Origin: Trichuris trichiura
Taxonomy: Eukaryota; Nematoda; Enoplea; Trichinellida; Trichuridae
Length of the DNA stretch: 64,000 nucleotides
Direction of reading: 5' to 3'
Assembly: GCA_037903355.1 (NCBI GenBank)
Contig: JBAJFE010000047.1
Location: 806,001 to 870,000 of the forward strand
The notes beneath the pieces are model-generated. The model saw only the letters and a list, made by a program, of their open reading frames with translations, was not told the DNA's origin and did no database searches. Shown here one piece after another: positions 48,952 through 63,145 of this stretch (the first letter of the stretch is position 1; the number at the start of each line of letters is the position of its first letter). The translations under genes were made by a program, and so were the position numbers.

Positions 48952-48964
48952 TGAACAAACCTGA

Positions 48965-49429
48965 TTATTTTTAGGATACTGTACTGTTTGCCGGTAAGTA
49001 GAGAACGGGACCTAATGAGAGCTAAGCAGCCAATCTAACCCCGATACATCCACTACAGTAACTTCAAATTTTATTCAGACAATACAATTTACGGCTTTGC
49101 TTTAAGCAGAAGCTGTGGCGTTATTTTTTTTCCTATGGAACCTGAACACAAGTTAGCGCTACCGTCTAGCTAGCATTCTACGCAATTTTTGCAGGAACAA
49201 TGGTCGTTTTAATGCTAGCAATATAGCTGCAACGAACTGCCCCGAAAATTCTCCTCGCAATTGTTAGACGAATACTGGTAACTTGGAAACGATCGGAATG
49301 TCCCGCAGCTAAAGCTCGGCTTTTTAATCGGCTCTGTAAAGGGTCAACGCACAGATGAACAACATACCGCAAAATCGTTGTAACGAACTGCGTTTTAAAG
49401 GATCTACGGAGTGTCCTTAACTTGCTGCT
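48965..49429. other. Spacer between element A and MED8
   Basis: No gene recognised; includes the 3' flank of MED8. Confidence 0.5.
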
Positions 49430-50298
49430 TTACGGTAGCAGATTTCGCGGATCCTGAAAACGGTGTATCTTTAAAAAGGGCAGAAAGAAATTGAAAGATA
49501 TACCGCTGCCTGAAGAGCGATTCGTTTGATTGCCTGTATATGCTGGTCTTAGGTACTTGCCGGTAGTGATGGCGGCAACTAGCTTTCTAGTATCTTCTGG
49601 ATTGTAACATGTAGATGGTACTTTACCATCTGCAATGGGCACAGCTCAGTAGTAGTTAAGAATATGCAGGCTTAAGTGAACAACCTTCGCTGTCTTCTGA
49701 TTCTTCTCTGATGACGGTTGATAGAATATCCAAAACCGAGTTGACACAACGATTGAAGGAATTGATTTGCTTTTGGACGGAATCTGGATTGGACATTCGC
49801 TGCTGAACGTGCACATGTACTTGCTGATCCTTTTGTTCAATCTGCGGCTCCGGCTTTGTGCGCAAATAATTGGGCACGACGGCGTGATTCCAACTGCTTA
49901 TTCTATTTTCCGTCAAGTTCTAAAAAAGACATAGCCGTTTGTACGAGCTAACCTCGTCAAGCCAGCTTTACACCTCTAACTCGGGATCAATATCCATTGA
50001 CAGCCTGGTGGGTAGCAGAATTTGGTTTCTTAGAAGCGGAGTCCTTTCGCTGCGAAGAATTTGCAAAACCGAATTAAACTGACCGGAAAGCATGCCAAAG
50101 TTGCCCAACAATGTCGGCCTTCAACCAAAGAATGTAAAAATCCGAAATAAAGAAACGCCGGCGCTCTACCGCTTACCAGTCCTTCTCGTCCGGCAAGGCT
50201 AACATTGCTATCATGCATTGCAACGACTCTTGGATAGATCGAACTTGATTCAATATATTTACAATTGTCGTCTGAAATGCCTTTTCCTTCTCCTCCAT
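49430..50298 (-). CDS. MED8: MED8, Mediator complex subunit 8
   Basis: Exons 50298-50177, 50118-49974, 49919-49685 and 49629-49430 join in phase to 233 residues (human 268). The N-terminal helix is MEEKEKAFQTTIVNILNQV. Then FGMLSGQFNSVLQILR, RTPLLRNQILLP (human KTPLFRNQVIIP), VVPNYLRTKPEPQIEQ (human VVPDHLRTKPDPEVEE) and YNPEDTRKLVAAITTGKYL (human FNPTDTNALVAAVAFGKGL). The C-terminal tail is shorter than in vertebrates. Known: MED8 sits in the Mediator head module, contacting TBP and Med18/20, and is needed for RNA polymerase II transcription. Introns are 54-58 nt. Confidence 0.95.
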
Positions 50299-52074
50299 TT
50301 GCGACCCGCTTTTCCCGGCAGTATCGGTTCGATGGGTCCAAGTTGACAGTACCTATCACAACAATGAAAATCAAGAACAGTCGTAAATAATGCGTCCGAT
50401 CCTTTGCATTTAACGCCTTCTTTTCTGTTAAGCTTTAAGGAAACTGTTGTAAGTTTTTTTGGCACAATATGCAACCAATTAGCTTTAAGTTTTTGCTATT
50501 CCGCCATAAGCCTTCAGTCGCTGAACAGCAGCTTGGAATGCGCCGAAAATGGAAATTTTGCAACCGACGCGTGCTGTCGTTGGAGCGGTCAATGTTCATA
50601 ACGCTTACAAAACTGTATGTTTCTCTTTGGAGGGAGAAGTATTTTTTAAAATTTCAAATCTACAAAAGCAAGCCCACTAGTACCTGAATTCTTTGTAGGT
50701 TGAATTCATCTAGCTTAAATTTCCCGAACGTAGGAAGTTACCACGCGTGCTAATTTTTTCCAACCTTTGCTACTGCTTTAACGAGAAGAAATAAAACGCT
50801 TTTGACGCAGTTTTTTTTCAAATAATAAACCAGAACCGAATAGCAACGATGGTAGCGCAGCTGTGACGTAAAAAGAATTGCAAGTATCAAAGTGCTGTTT
50901 ATTGCGCGCTTACGAGATTCCGTAAGTTGATTCTACTAACGCTTGGCGGCGTCGAATCGTTGGAATGTCAAAAAACAAACTGCCAGAACAGGAGGTACCT
51001 AACCGCCAGATAACATTGGTGAAGAGACTTTCAAGGCAGATTATCCGTTTTTTACATTCGAAATGAGAATCAGACTTGAAAGTGATTTAAGCTTTTCTGG
51101 CTTAACCCGCTTTGTACGAAATGACTAAACTTTTCGCAAAGACTTTTTAGCTTTTGCTGTGTAGGACACAAGAAGACGGGAAAACGGGAAAAGCCGTAGA
51201 AGACCTTACAACCATGAAAATACAGCCCGTTACAAAACACCCAGTTTTCAAGGACACAAGAATTAAAATTGTTTACTGATTCAACGCAAACTGAGTTGCC
51301 AACGATTCGGGTGTAACTTCCAGTTAAATAATGATGTACGGTAATTGTGTGCTCAGGTTCAATAGTGAAACATTCACGCTGCATGCAGCTTCGGAACGAG
51401 AAATTGTGGAAACAGAACATGCTGGCATAGCGCTTATTAGGCTATAGCTTAACCGGTACGTGGCCGCCGGAAAATTAAATCGTTTGCGTCAAACCGTTGT
51501 CCCTCTGCCAACACTTGCTGACCTGCCGCAGTGAGCATCACCAGCAAAGCGACAGGAACGGTTTTGAAAAATTTAAAAGCGCAGATTCAATTGCAGTGGC
51601 CGTTATGTTGGGCAGCCAACCAAGCAAATGCTCACCCAAGTTATGATGAACATTTTATGTGCATGACTTGATATCTTTTTGTCTCCTCTCTCCACTTTTA
51701 AAAAACACGCGTTTAAAATTGTTTCGGCATACTGGTCTTAGCTATTCTTCAAATACGCGGTGGTGAACTTTTGAAAATAGCAGACTGTAGGCTCGTACCT
51801 GCTTGTTTTTTTAATATTGCTACAGTTTTTGGCCGGCTATTATTTCCTGGCGCCTTAAACGTTCCTTACAGCCGTTGGGCAACGTTTTTCAAAGCATTTT
51901 AAGCGAGGCGAACGTTAGCTAAAATATGAACGCGAAAATTAACCGGTAAAGTTAATACCTGCGCGTATTATTGTCCATTAAGGCGACGGAAATGTTACGA
52001 CTGTCGTTTACTTTGCGCTAATTGAAACGGTGTTATTTTACAGGTTTTATCTTTGTCAATAGTCTGTAAAAAGA
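50299..52074. other. Divergent spacer between MED8 and CPPED1
   Basis: Both promoters should lie here. A minus-strand open frame at 51420-51070 (116 codons, about eight cysteines) could not be joined to an upstream exon in phase and is left unannotated. Confidence 0.45.
52061..52062 (+). promoter_or_regulatory. 3' splice acceptor before CPPED1 start
   Basis: TTTGTCAATAG ends 12 bases before the ATG; a second acceptor TTATTTTACAG ends at 52043. Either could take a spliced leader. Confidence 0.4.
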
Positions 52075-52985
52075 ATGGCCGATTTTGACGAGCGAAGGAG
52101 CGATGATTACATTGGCAGTTTTGCCATAATTGCCGATCCGCAATTTGGCTTATTGAAACCGGAACAGAACGATTGGAGCGTCGAGAAAACGCTGCTAGAC
52201 AATACAATAAGCGCTATAAATGCTTTAAACGAGCAACCAAGCTTTGTTGCCTTTGTTGGAGACTTGACTCATGCGGAACCTTTTACCAGCGAGAAGCAAG
52301 CTCAAATTCAAGATTTCTTCTCTTGCGTTAGAAATTTACGAGCAAGACCTCTTTTCCTGTGCGGGAATCACGACATTGGAGATAGACCAACAATTAATAG
52401 CCTACGAGCTTACAGACAATCCTTTGGCAGCGACTACTATTCCATCGACCAGTTGGACTCAAAGTTTATTTTTTTGAATAGTCAATTGTTTTTTGGTTAC
52501 CGCGACTTCGTCGACGAAAGCGCTATGCAATGGACATGGTTAACGGACCTATGCAATTCCGTCTTCGTTTTACCGTATCGTCACGTTGTTGTTTTACAGG
52601 TTGGCCATGGCCGCGCGTCGCTTGCAAAGTTTCCATTTTGCCCTTTTAGCACGTTCCACCTTTCGTCGAGAGCCTCAAAGAGGCGCCAAAGCCAATACGC
52701 AACAACGACATGACGTTCAATTTGCCCGACGTGAACATACGGTTGAATTTGCTCGGCAAATTGGGAGCGGTCGGAGTTCGGCAAATCTTTTGCGGTCATC
52801 TCCATCGCAATGCAATTGCCGAAGATGCCGATTTTCAAGTGGTTGTTACCAACTCGACAACATCCGTTGCCAACAACGGATATCGCCTAGTTCGAGTATA
52901 CAAAGAACATATTACGCACCGGTACATTCCAGTCCCTTCAAACAATTTGCCTACGCCGCCAGCTACGTTCCCGCCAATCCAGTAA
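52075..52985 (+). CDS. CPPED1: CPPED1-type calcineurin-like metallophosphoesterase
   Basis: Exons 52075-52599 and 52650-52985 join in phase 0 across a 50-nt intron to 286 residues (human 314). All metallophosphoesterase motifs are present: ADPQFGL (the D-x-Q variant also found in human CPPED1), VGDLTHAEP, CGNHDIGD, VVLQHVPPF and FCGHLHRN. These supply the two-metal site. Known: human CPPED1 is a cytosolic serine/threonine phosphatase reported to act on AKT1. The HVPPF motif is only restored after splicing, which supports the intron. Confidence 0.94.
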
Positions 52986-53380
52986 GCCATATTGTTGCTT
53001 GAAATCCGGTTATCTTTTCTCGCGTACTCGTGGTTGCCGCTTGCCAACTGCTACAGTAAGATGAACCTGCTTTTCTTTTAAATTTAAACTAGTCGCAGTT
53101 CGGCTCGTCAACGCGCGGTAGACCGCTTAGAGCACGTTTTTTTATCAGAATTGTAAAATGATATACGATATATTATGGCGGAACAGCAAAAAAAAACAGT
53201 GCTGACGAAACAACGCGATTTCGAGCCATTCTGGTCGATTAAAAGCGTCAATGTTTCTGTTGAATAACACGAACGAACGCGCGTTTTCTTCCCATTAAGT
53301 ATCGGCGCAATTTACATGAGGTAAGAGAGCGGCGCGAAAAAGATGTTAACCATATACGGTAGAGGGTCGTGCCGCCGCTA
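52986..53380. other. Convergent spacer between CPPED1 and KAT2
   Basis: The 3' ends of two convergent genes; no other feature seen. Confidence 0.6.
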
Positions 53381-56919
<3,539 letters not shown>

Positions 56920-56985
56920 ATTAAAAAGAACTTAAGTTTCTTTCTTTACAGTATGCCTTAATGATAAGAACGAACAAATATAGCG

Positions 56986-57153
56986 ATGCTGTTCGGGCGT
57001 AATAATCAACTGGCGTCGCTTACCAATCGCCTAAGAGGATACAGACGCGTCCGACTTTTTGGCACGAGTGCGAAAAGCGTATTTGACTTCAGCAGGCTGC
57101 TTATGAAACGATGTCATAAATTGATGCGCAAGACTGCAAGCAACGCATTGTAG
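56986..57153 (+). CDS. Possible small ORF, 55 codons, divergent from KAT2
   Basis: MLFGRNNQLASLTNRLRGYR begins three bases after an ATATAG acceptor and the frame ends in TAG. It is basic and has no recognisable domain. The only support is the acceptor next to the ATG and the position head to head with KAT2; it may be chance or a first exon. Confidence 0.2.
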   Translation: MLFGRNNQLASLTNRLRGYRRVRLFGTSAKSVFDFSRLLMKRCHKLMRKTASNAL

Positions 57154-57574
57154 AATGTCATTAACGATTGCAATCGGTAGCAACAGCACTGCAAAGGGGA
57201 ATAGCATTTAGTTAAAACGGCATCAAGACCTCGTTTACGCAGTAAAATTAAATAAATAAAAAAAATTAATGTCAGAGACGAAGATGTTGTAGTTGAATAA
57301 ACCTTTGCTTAAAAAAAGTTCGCAGCAAGTCATTTTCAATCGCGAGCGCTACAAAAGTGAATTTTAAGGTTTTTTCTATCTTGCCAAAAGTACAGTATCT
57401 GAATGCAGGTTAGTTAACAAACCTTTTTAATTTCCTGCGCATCAGTGTCCCCTGCAAACTGGTGCAAAAGCGTGCCGCCCAAGTTTCAGCTACAAAATTG
57501 AATGTTTAACTAACGGAATACTACAACCAATCGGATGTTTCTAAAGACAGGATGTCTTTTAACAGGCTTGGGTT

Positions 57575-57830
57575 GTTTCATATTTGATGTTCTGATTCAC
57601 GGGTTTGGCCTGTTGGATGTATCTGTAAGTAAACTGCAAAGTGCCCTACCAACGAATGGATGAGCAAATTGTTAGAGAAATTACAGAACAAATCGAATAC
57701 CGTACGTTTCGGAACTGCTCTTGTTCCGTCGTCAGCAGTGTTGGGGAGAAGGTGTTTATTCGGTAAGGGGTTTATATAGCACATGGGGACAATGGGTGTT
57801 TGATTAGTTGGGTAGGGCGCAGCATTGGAA
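57575..57830. repeat. Left 256-bp inverted repeat of element B
   Basis: Exact inverse of 60172-60427 as far as can be read. The ORF start (57808) lies inside it. Confidence 0.92.
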
Positions 57831-60198
57831 CCACGCTCACAGTCGACGAACGAGTAACTTATTGAAATCCACCGGTTTCTCCCTGTTGCGAGCCACCATC
57901 AGGGACCACAGAAAAACAATAGCCCACTTAAGGTGTATTTGTAACAACTCCTCAACCCTCCTCTCTGATTCTCTAAGACCAGACCTTCTCTCCCAACTCA
58001 TACTCCACACCAAAAATACCAGTTCACTAATAAAAATAAACCAATCTACCATTTTAGACAAAAAGTTCCAGTCCTTATTCTGTTCTCGCTCCTGGGAGTT
58101 CCGTAGGTCCAACACCAAGCAAGCGCACCCTCCTACACCCAATAGTATAGATAAAACCATAGTTAATTTGAGCTCGGTTGTCCTAAACAACACTGAGACA
58201 ACAGTCTTAAGTAAAGGTTTAAATTTCGTCCCCACTCCCAAAAGCCCCCCCATTTTAGATATAATCTCTTCCACAGAACAGAGCCTCGCCTACACTGATC
58301 CCAAAACAGCAAAGTATATCAAAGGATACATCTCCACCCTCATATTAAGCAGCAACAATAATAATCGTCCAACCCCTAACTTGAGCATTTCTGAACGGAA
58401 GGTCATTAAAACCCTTAAGGCCAGAGCTGATATTGTCATCACAAAGGCTGATAAAGGAAACACGGTTGTTATACTGGACAGGGCCTCGTACACAGAAAAG
58501 GTTAATGAACTCCTGAGCAACCCTGTTTACCGTCCCATAAAACAAGACCCGACCGACAAGACCCGAGTGCTTTTACAGAACATGTTAGACTCCTTTTCCC
58601 ACGAACCTCAGGACCCAATTATTTCTAAAATAAGTCGGATTCTCTCATACACCAGTAACACTAGGTGCCCTGAACTTTACGGCCTTCCCAAAATCCATAA
58701 ACCAGGGGTCCCTCTAAGACCAGTCGTCTCCAGCATTAATAGTGTCACCTCAAGACTTTGTTCATATCTAAAGACTATAATCCAACCCCTAACCGGTAAA
58801 CGCGAGTCCAATGTTAAAAATTGTAAAGAATTTTGTTCCACACTAAAAGACATAAAAATGCAGCCCGGTGACATCATGGTCAGTTACGACGTAAAAGACC
58901 TTTTCACAAGCGTTCCCATAAAATATACCATCAACCTGCTTCAAACTCTGTTAGATGCGGACGACACCATCTTGCAGAGGACGAAATTAAACCCCACCCA
59001 CATAGTTAAATTAGTATCTTTCTGCATGCGCGAGGGCAACTACTTCAGATTCCAGGATAGTTTCTTCTCACAAAAGGACGGTGCACCTATGGGCAGTCCA
59101 CTCTCCCCCATACTTGCGGAGATCTTCATGGAACATCTCGAAGAAAAAGCCTTCAGCACCCTGCAAGACTGTGCCCCTCCTATCCTTTTCAAAAGATATG
59201 TGGACGACATCTTTGCCATCATAAAATCAGGCAGTGAAGAAACTCTCTTGGAACACCTGAATAGTCTCTTCCCCAACCAGATAACGCTGACCATTGAGAA
59301 GGAAAATAATTGTAAACTCCCCTTTCTAGATGTCTTGGTCATTAAACAAGGGAATAAGTTAAAAACAACAGTTTATAGAAAACCCACCCACTCTGACCGG
59401 CACCTTAATTTTTCTTCCCACCACCCTATTTCAGTTAAAAGAGGTATAGTTAAAGGGATGGTTGATCGGGCCCTAAATGTTTGTGACCCTGAATATTTAA
59501 ACACTGAGTTAAGACATATTTACAACACACTATGCAGTAACGGATACCCCAGCAAATTTATCAATTCCATCATTAAACAGTGCCAACAAAATAAAACTTT
59601 ACCTCCGTCCCCGCCCGATAACCAACAACGCCCGGTGCTGCTCCTCCCATACTATAGTGGCTTAAGTGAAAAGATCAGGAGACTGGGGCATTCCTTAAAT
59701 TTCAATGTTAGGTTTAAGAGCTCGTGCAATCTTCGTTCGATTGTGAGGAATGACAAGATCAAGGTTCCTTTTGACAGCAGACCCGGTGTCGTTTACCAAA
59801 TAAAGTGTGGTTGCAACGCCTCCTACATAGGAGAAACGGGCAACACTTTACTTAAGAGATTCGATCAACACATGAAGAATGTGTTGACATACAAGAACGC
59901 GGAACGTAGACTCAATGGGGTACAGGCCACTGGCCCGGGGCGACCACCTACAACGGACCCTCGAAAAGCCATGGAAAAAGCGATAAGTGCCTCGGTGATC
60001 GTGGAGCATGCATCCAGGTGCACACTCGACCCGCACCCGAAGATCATTTGCCGCGAGACCCTGTTACATCTTAGGCGCATTAAGGAGGCTCTCTACATCC
60101 AGAGCAACTCCACTATTAATCGCGACAATGGTGTGGCGGTTAGTGAAGTATGGGCTGCGCTGATTAATAAATTCCAATGCTGCGCCCTACCCAACTAA
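57808..60198 (+). CDS. Penelope-like reverse transcriptase with GIY-YIG endonuclease
   Basis: A 796-residue uninterrupted frame. The N-terminal 130 residues are a basic leader with HHR-linked start region. Conserved Penelope blocks follow: LNFVPTPKSPPILDI, VITKADKGNTVVILDR, LYGLPKIHKPGVPLRPVVS, then the RT core with SYDVKDLFTSVP, GAPMGSPLSPILAEIFME and the catalytic YVDDIFAII (Tyr at about residue 464). The linker LPFLDVLVI and YRKPTHSDRHLNFSSHHP are typical. The GIY-YIG endonuclease is at about 660-690 (VVYQIKCGCNASYIGETGNT). Known: these elements copy RNA at nicks made by the endonuclease. Both the first and last parts of the frame lie in the inverted repeats. Confidence 0.95.
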   Translation: MGRAQHWNHAHSRRTSNLLKSTGFSLLRATIRDHRKTIAHLRCICNNSSTLLSDSLRPDLLSQLILHTKNTSSLIKINQSTILDKKFQSLFCSRSWEFRRSNTKQAHPPTPNSIDKTIVNLSSVVLNNTETTVLSKGLNFVPTPKSPPILDIISSTEQSLAYTDPKTAKYIKGYISTLILSSNNNNRPTPNLSISERKVIKTLKARADIVITKADKGNTVVILDRASYTEKVNELLSNPVYRPIKQDPTDKTRVLLQNMLDSFSHEPQDPIISKISRILSYTSNTRCPELYGLPKIHKPGVPLRPVVSSINSVTSRLCSYLKTIIQPLTGKRESNVKNCKEFCSTLKDIKMQPGDIMVSYDVKDLFTSVPIKYTINLLQTLLDADDTILQRTKLNPTHIVKLVSFCMREGNYFRFQDSFFSQKDGAPMGSPLSPILAEIFMEHLEEKAFSTLQDCAPPILFKRYVDDIFAIIKSGSEETLLEHLNSLFPNQITLTIEKENNCKLPFLDVLVIKQGNKLKTTVYRKPTHSDRHLNFSSHHPISVKRGIVKGMVDRALNVCDPEYLNTELRHIYNTLCSNGYPSKFINSIIKQCQQNKTLPPSPPDNQQRPVLLLPYYSGLSEKIRRLGHSLNFNVRFKSSCNLRSIVRNDKIKVPFDSRPGVVYQIKCGCNASYIGETGNTLLKRFDQHMKNVLTYKNAERRLNGVQATGPGRPPTTDPRKAMEKAISASVIVEHASRCTLDPHPKIICRETLLHLRRIKEALYIQSNSTINRDNGVAVSEVWAALINKFQCCALPN

Positions 60199-60427
60199 TC
60201 AAACACCCATTGTCCCCATGTGCTATATAAACCCCTTACCGAATAAACACCTTCTCCCCAACACTGCTGACGACGGAACAAGAGCAGTTCCGAAACGTAC
60301 GGTATTCGATTTGTTCTGTAATTTCTCTAACAATTTGCTCATCCATTCGTTGGTAGGGCACTTTGCAGTTTACTTACAGATACATCCAACAGGCCAAACC
60401 CGTGAATCAGAACATCAAATATGAAAC
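60172..60427. repeat. Right 256-bp inverted repeat of element B
   Basis: Includes the last codons and stop of the ORF. Bases 60267-60304 hold the hammerhead-like core: CTGACGA, GGAAC/GTTCC helix, GAAA, then ACGTACGGTA. Confidence 0.92.
60267..60304 (+). ncRNA. Hammerhead-ribozyme-like core in element B
   Basis: CTGACGA (60267-60273), helix GGAAC...GTTCC, GAAA (60292-60295), then a very short third stem AC-GTACG-GT and A at 60304 as the expected cleavage position. Penelope-like elements are known to carry minimal hammerheads in their terminal repeats. The pairing partner for stem I was not found by eye and one C after CTGACGA is unpaired, so activity is not shown. Confidence 0.5.
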
Positions 60428-60435
60428 CAATCGGA

Positions 60436-61560
60436 GTTCTTAACCGAACTCTGAGTGCTGTGCGTATAAATTTACAACAATAAGAAACGTAATTTAGGAT
60501 TAGAATCGGGAGGCAACGCGTTGTGTTATTAATATATTATAAAGTGCGGCTTGAAAACAATGGTCAGAATAACCCAGATAAAAAAGATGTTTGAGGTAAT
60601 CTGTCAAGAATGGGTAAATGGCTATCCGTAGATGTACTATGATAAACATGACACGTTATCGCTAAAAATAGTGTACCGCCACTGTTAATTTACTATATTT
60701 TTATAATTACCACTTTGCTTGTATTGTTTTTTGCTGGAAAGAGTTGCGCGTTTGACGCAAGCCATTTCTGAAATCAGCCACATAGAATGCAGTAATCAGA
60801 TAGAACAGCTACTGCCTATCCTTTCCCTTCTTACTTTCTTGCCTTCATGTAGCATAGTTGACTTGTATAGATGTCCAGTCTTTTCCTTTCGTATTATTGA
60901 AACACCCATAAGCGTTATTTCATTTTTGATTGAATAGTACAAAACGAATATGCAGCACTCAATGTTCTATTATTCAGTGTTTTTCTAGTGAACTCCCGAT
61001 CGTACTTCTTTGAACGTTTGACAAATAAATGGTTTGTTCTTTTCCTAAATCTTATGAAATAGGATAAAGTGACAGAATAATTTGATGTTCGATGCCTATA
61101 ACTTGTTTAGTATACTCTTTGGGATTAAACAATTACGTATGGAGAATTATAGAACTGACAATGATGTTAAAGATGAAACAAAGCGGCAATAAGCTTACAT
61201 TTACTTGTTCTGAACCGTTATTCGCGTTTTATAAGCCCGTTAGAAACCAGTTAAATCTGAACGACACTTACATTCACTTCCCGTCATCATGACTCAGTTA
61301 CAGTTGGAGTCAAATAATTTGCTTGTATTCTTGATCTTTTTCATTAAATTTATTATTTTATCGAGAATGAAAAGGATTACATGAACGCTATGGTACATGC
61401 TGTAGTCATCAAATTATACGCATTTCCATCTGCAAAGTCTAATTCGAAAAATACGTTAGGGCAAATCTGTTCTTTTCACCTTTTTTTCTCAGGCCAAAAC
61501 GCTGCGTTATTTGTATCTGAACGCTTGAAGCAGCAATTCCGACTTCACTGTATATTAGTT
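60436..61560. other. Intergenic, AT-rich, no gene seen
   Basis: Only short open frames; no repeat or domain recognised. Confidence 0.5.
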
Positions 61561-61564
61561 ACTC

Positions 61565-62360
61565 CGCCTTGACGTCTCGTCAACTTGAGTACCACCTTAA
61601 GGTGAGACATGTTTGCGTCTGAACGTCAGACTAGTCCATCTTGACGCGGCGCCAAGATTGAGAGATGTCTGCTGTTTTGACGTTACAACGTTTTGACGCA
61701 TCGACATGGTTCGACGTCTGCTGTTTTGACGTGATACGTGTTTTGACGCCGCATCGAGATGGTTCGACGTTTGCTGTTTTGAGGTTACGTTTTGACGCTG
61801 CGTTAAGATGGCTCGACTCCTATCGACTTGACCTTATAACGTTTTGACGCCGCGTCAGGATGGAGTGGCCTCTACGGTTTTCTCGTTACGACATTTTGTC
61901 ACAACGTCAAAATAGTTCGACTGCTGCCGGTTCGACATTACAACGCTTTGCCACTGCGTCAAGATGGTTCGACGCGTATTATTCAATTCTGCTATGATTT
62001 GACGGTAAAAACGTTTTGATATTTCGTCATAATGGATTTGGAACTGCCCGTTTGATGTTGTCAGGATTAGACGTGAAGGAACGGCTTGACGCTGCATTAA
62101 AAAGGATTTGCACCTGCCGGTTAGATGTTTGTTGCGATTAGGCGCGATGGAACGTCTTGAAGCTGCGTCAAGATGTTTCTGCCAAACGGAGGTTTCATGC
62201 CGCCATGGTTTGACGCATGTTGAACGGAGGAGTTCTGGCACCGGATAAACGTGGAATCGTCTTTGCTGAAGCTGCCAGATGTCGCACCTTAACACTTAAA
62301 AAAACATGCATAACGTCAAAACAGCAGACGTAGAACCATCTTGACGCGGCGTCAAAACGC
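61565..62360. repeat. Degenerate minisatellite, unit about 50 bp
   Basis: The unit contains GATGGTTCGACGTCTGCTG, TTTTGACG, TTACAACGTTTTGACGC and CGCGTCAA. Starts of clear units fall at 61706, 61758, 61807 and 61858, about 50 bp apart, and weaker units continue past 62300, some in inverted orientation. Confidence 0.8.
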
Positions 62361-62793
62361 TTTTCTGCGTCAAACATTTGTAAAGTCAGGCTGGCAGGCA
62401 TCGATCCATTTTCACGCGTCAAGGTTTACCTGAGAAACGTCCTGTGGCGATGTCAACTGGTATTAGATCTATCGCTGCTTCAAACTGTTAAATTTTCCTA
62501 TTTGCGAGTAAAGCAATTTTTTTGCGCCACGTTAAGGTGAAAGTCCGCTTGAAAGCGAGGCACTGCGCATTTGAACATGAGACGGTTTCATCTTGACGTG
62601 ACGTCATGTGTATAGGCTGTTGCAGATTCCAGTTCCTTTCCATTTATTTTCTATGTACCAGTTGCCGGAATCTTAATATTCTTTTCATTCAGCCTTTGCA
62701 TTCTCCTCTCCAAGGCTCGCGAATAGGGTCCCAACTTATTTTAATTTATCAACCAGTAAGGTGGTGTCATCTTTATACTTTAAATTTTTAATA

Positions 62794-63143
62794 CAGTAGA
62801 ATCCCCATAAGTTGACCACCCAACAGACCGGAGAAAACTGGTCAGCATAGGAGGTGGTCAACATATGGAACCTGTTGGTATAAGTGGCTCAGCTGAATAG
62901 ATTGTAGTTGAACCACCGTAAGTTGTCCACTCAACAGACTGGTCAACTTACAGAGAACAAACTAGCATTGCATCCATATACCACGTCACGGCTAAAGCGG
63001 TCAACTTCCCAATTACGGAGGTGGTCGACGTATAAAGGCTGTTCTTGCGCTTATTAGAGTGCGGACCAACCAAGTGGTCAAAATTCGGTCAACTTAGGGA
63101 GGAGGTCGACATATAGGTGTGGTCAACTTCAGGGGTTTTACTG
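62794..63143. mobile_element. MITE with pogo/Tc1-type inverted ends and TA duplication
   Basis: Left end CAGTAGAATCCCCATAAGTT, right end complementary (GTGGTCAACTTCAGGGGTTT, then TACTG), flanked by TA at 62792-62793 and 63144-63145. The interior repeats the GTTGACCAC / GTGGTCAACTT motif at least six times in both orientations. 350 bp, no coding capacity. Confidence 0.85.
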
Positions 63144-63145
63144 TA

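Larger units (their letters stand above)
46693..48964 (+). mobile_element. Penelope-like retroelement A, defective, with inverted ends
   Basis: Inverted repeats 46742-46839 and 48854-48951 (98 bp each, matching along their length) flank a broken RT/GIY-YIG frame. The 14-bp TTGAACAAACCTGA occurs at 46693-46706 and 48951-48964, the likely target duplication; 35 bp of unique sequence separate the left duplication from the left repeat. Terminal inverted rather than direct repeats are known for some Penelope-like elements. Confidence 0.85.
57525..60435 (+). mobile_element. Penelope-like retroelement B, apparently intact
   Basis: Inverted repeats 57575-57830 and 60172-60427 (256 bp each, no difference seen by eye) flank an open 796-codon ORF. 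The 11-bp AACCAATCGGA occurs at 57525-57535 and 60425-60435 and is the likely target duplication; 39 bp separate the left duplication from the left repeat, as in element A. The lack of differences between the repeats and the intact frame point to a recent insertion. Confidence 0.92.

Noticed and set aside
51070..51420. A 116-codon cysteine-containing minus-strand frame with a hydrophobic segment upstream, like a secreted protein
   Set aside because: The upstream hydrophobic frame could not be joined in phase: available donors give phase 1 where phase 2 is needed, and the intron would be under 40 nt.
57578..57784. A 68-codon open frame found identically at 57578-57784 (minus) and 60218-60424 (plus)
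   Set aside because: Both copies are the same stretch of the inverted repeats of element B, so they are repeat sequence, not two genes.
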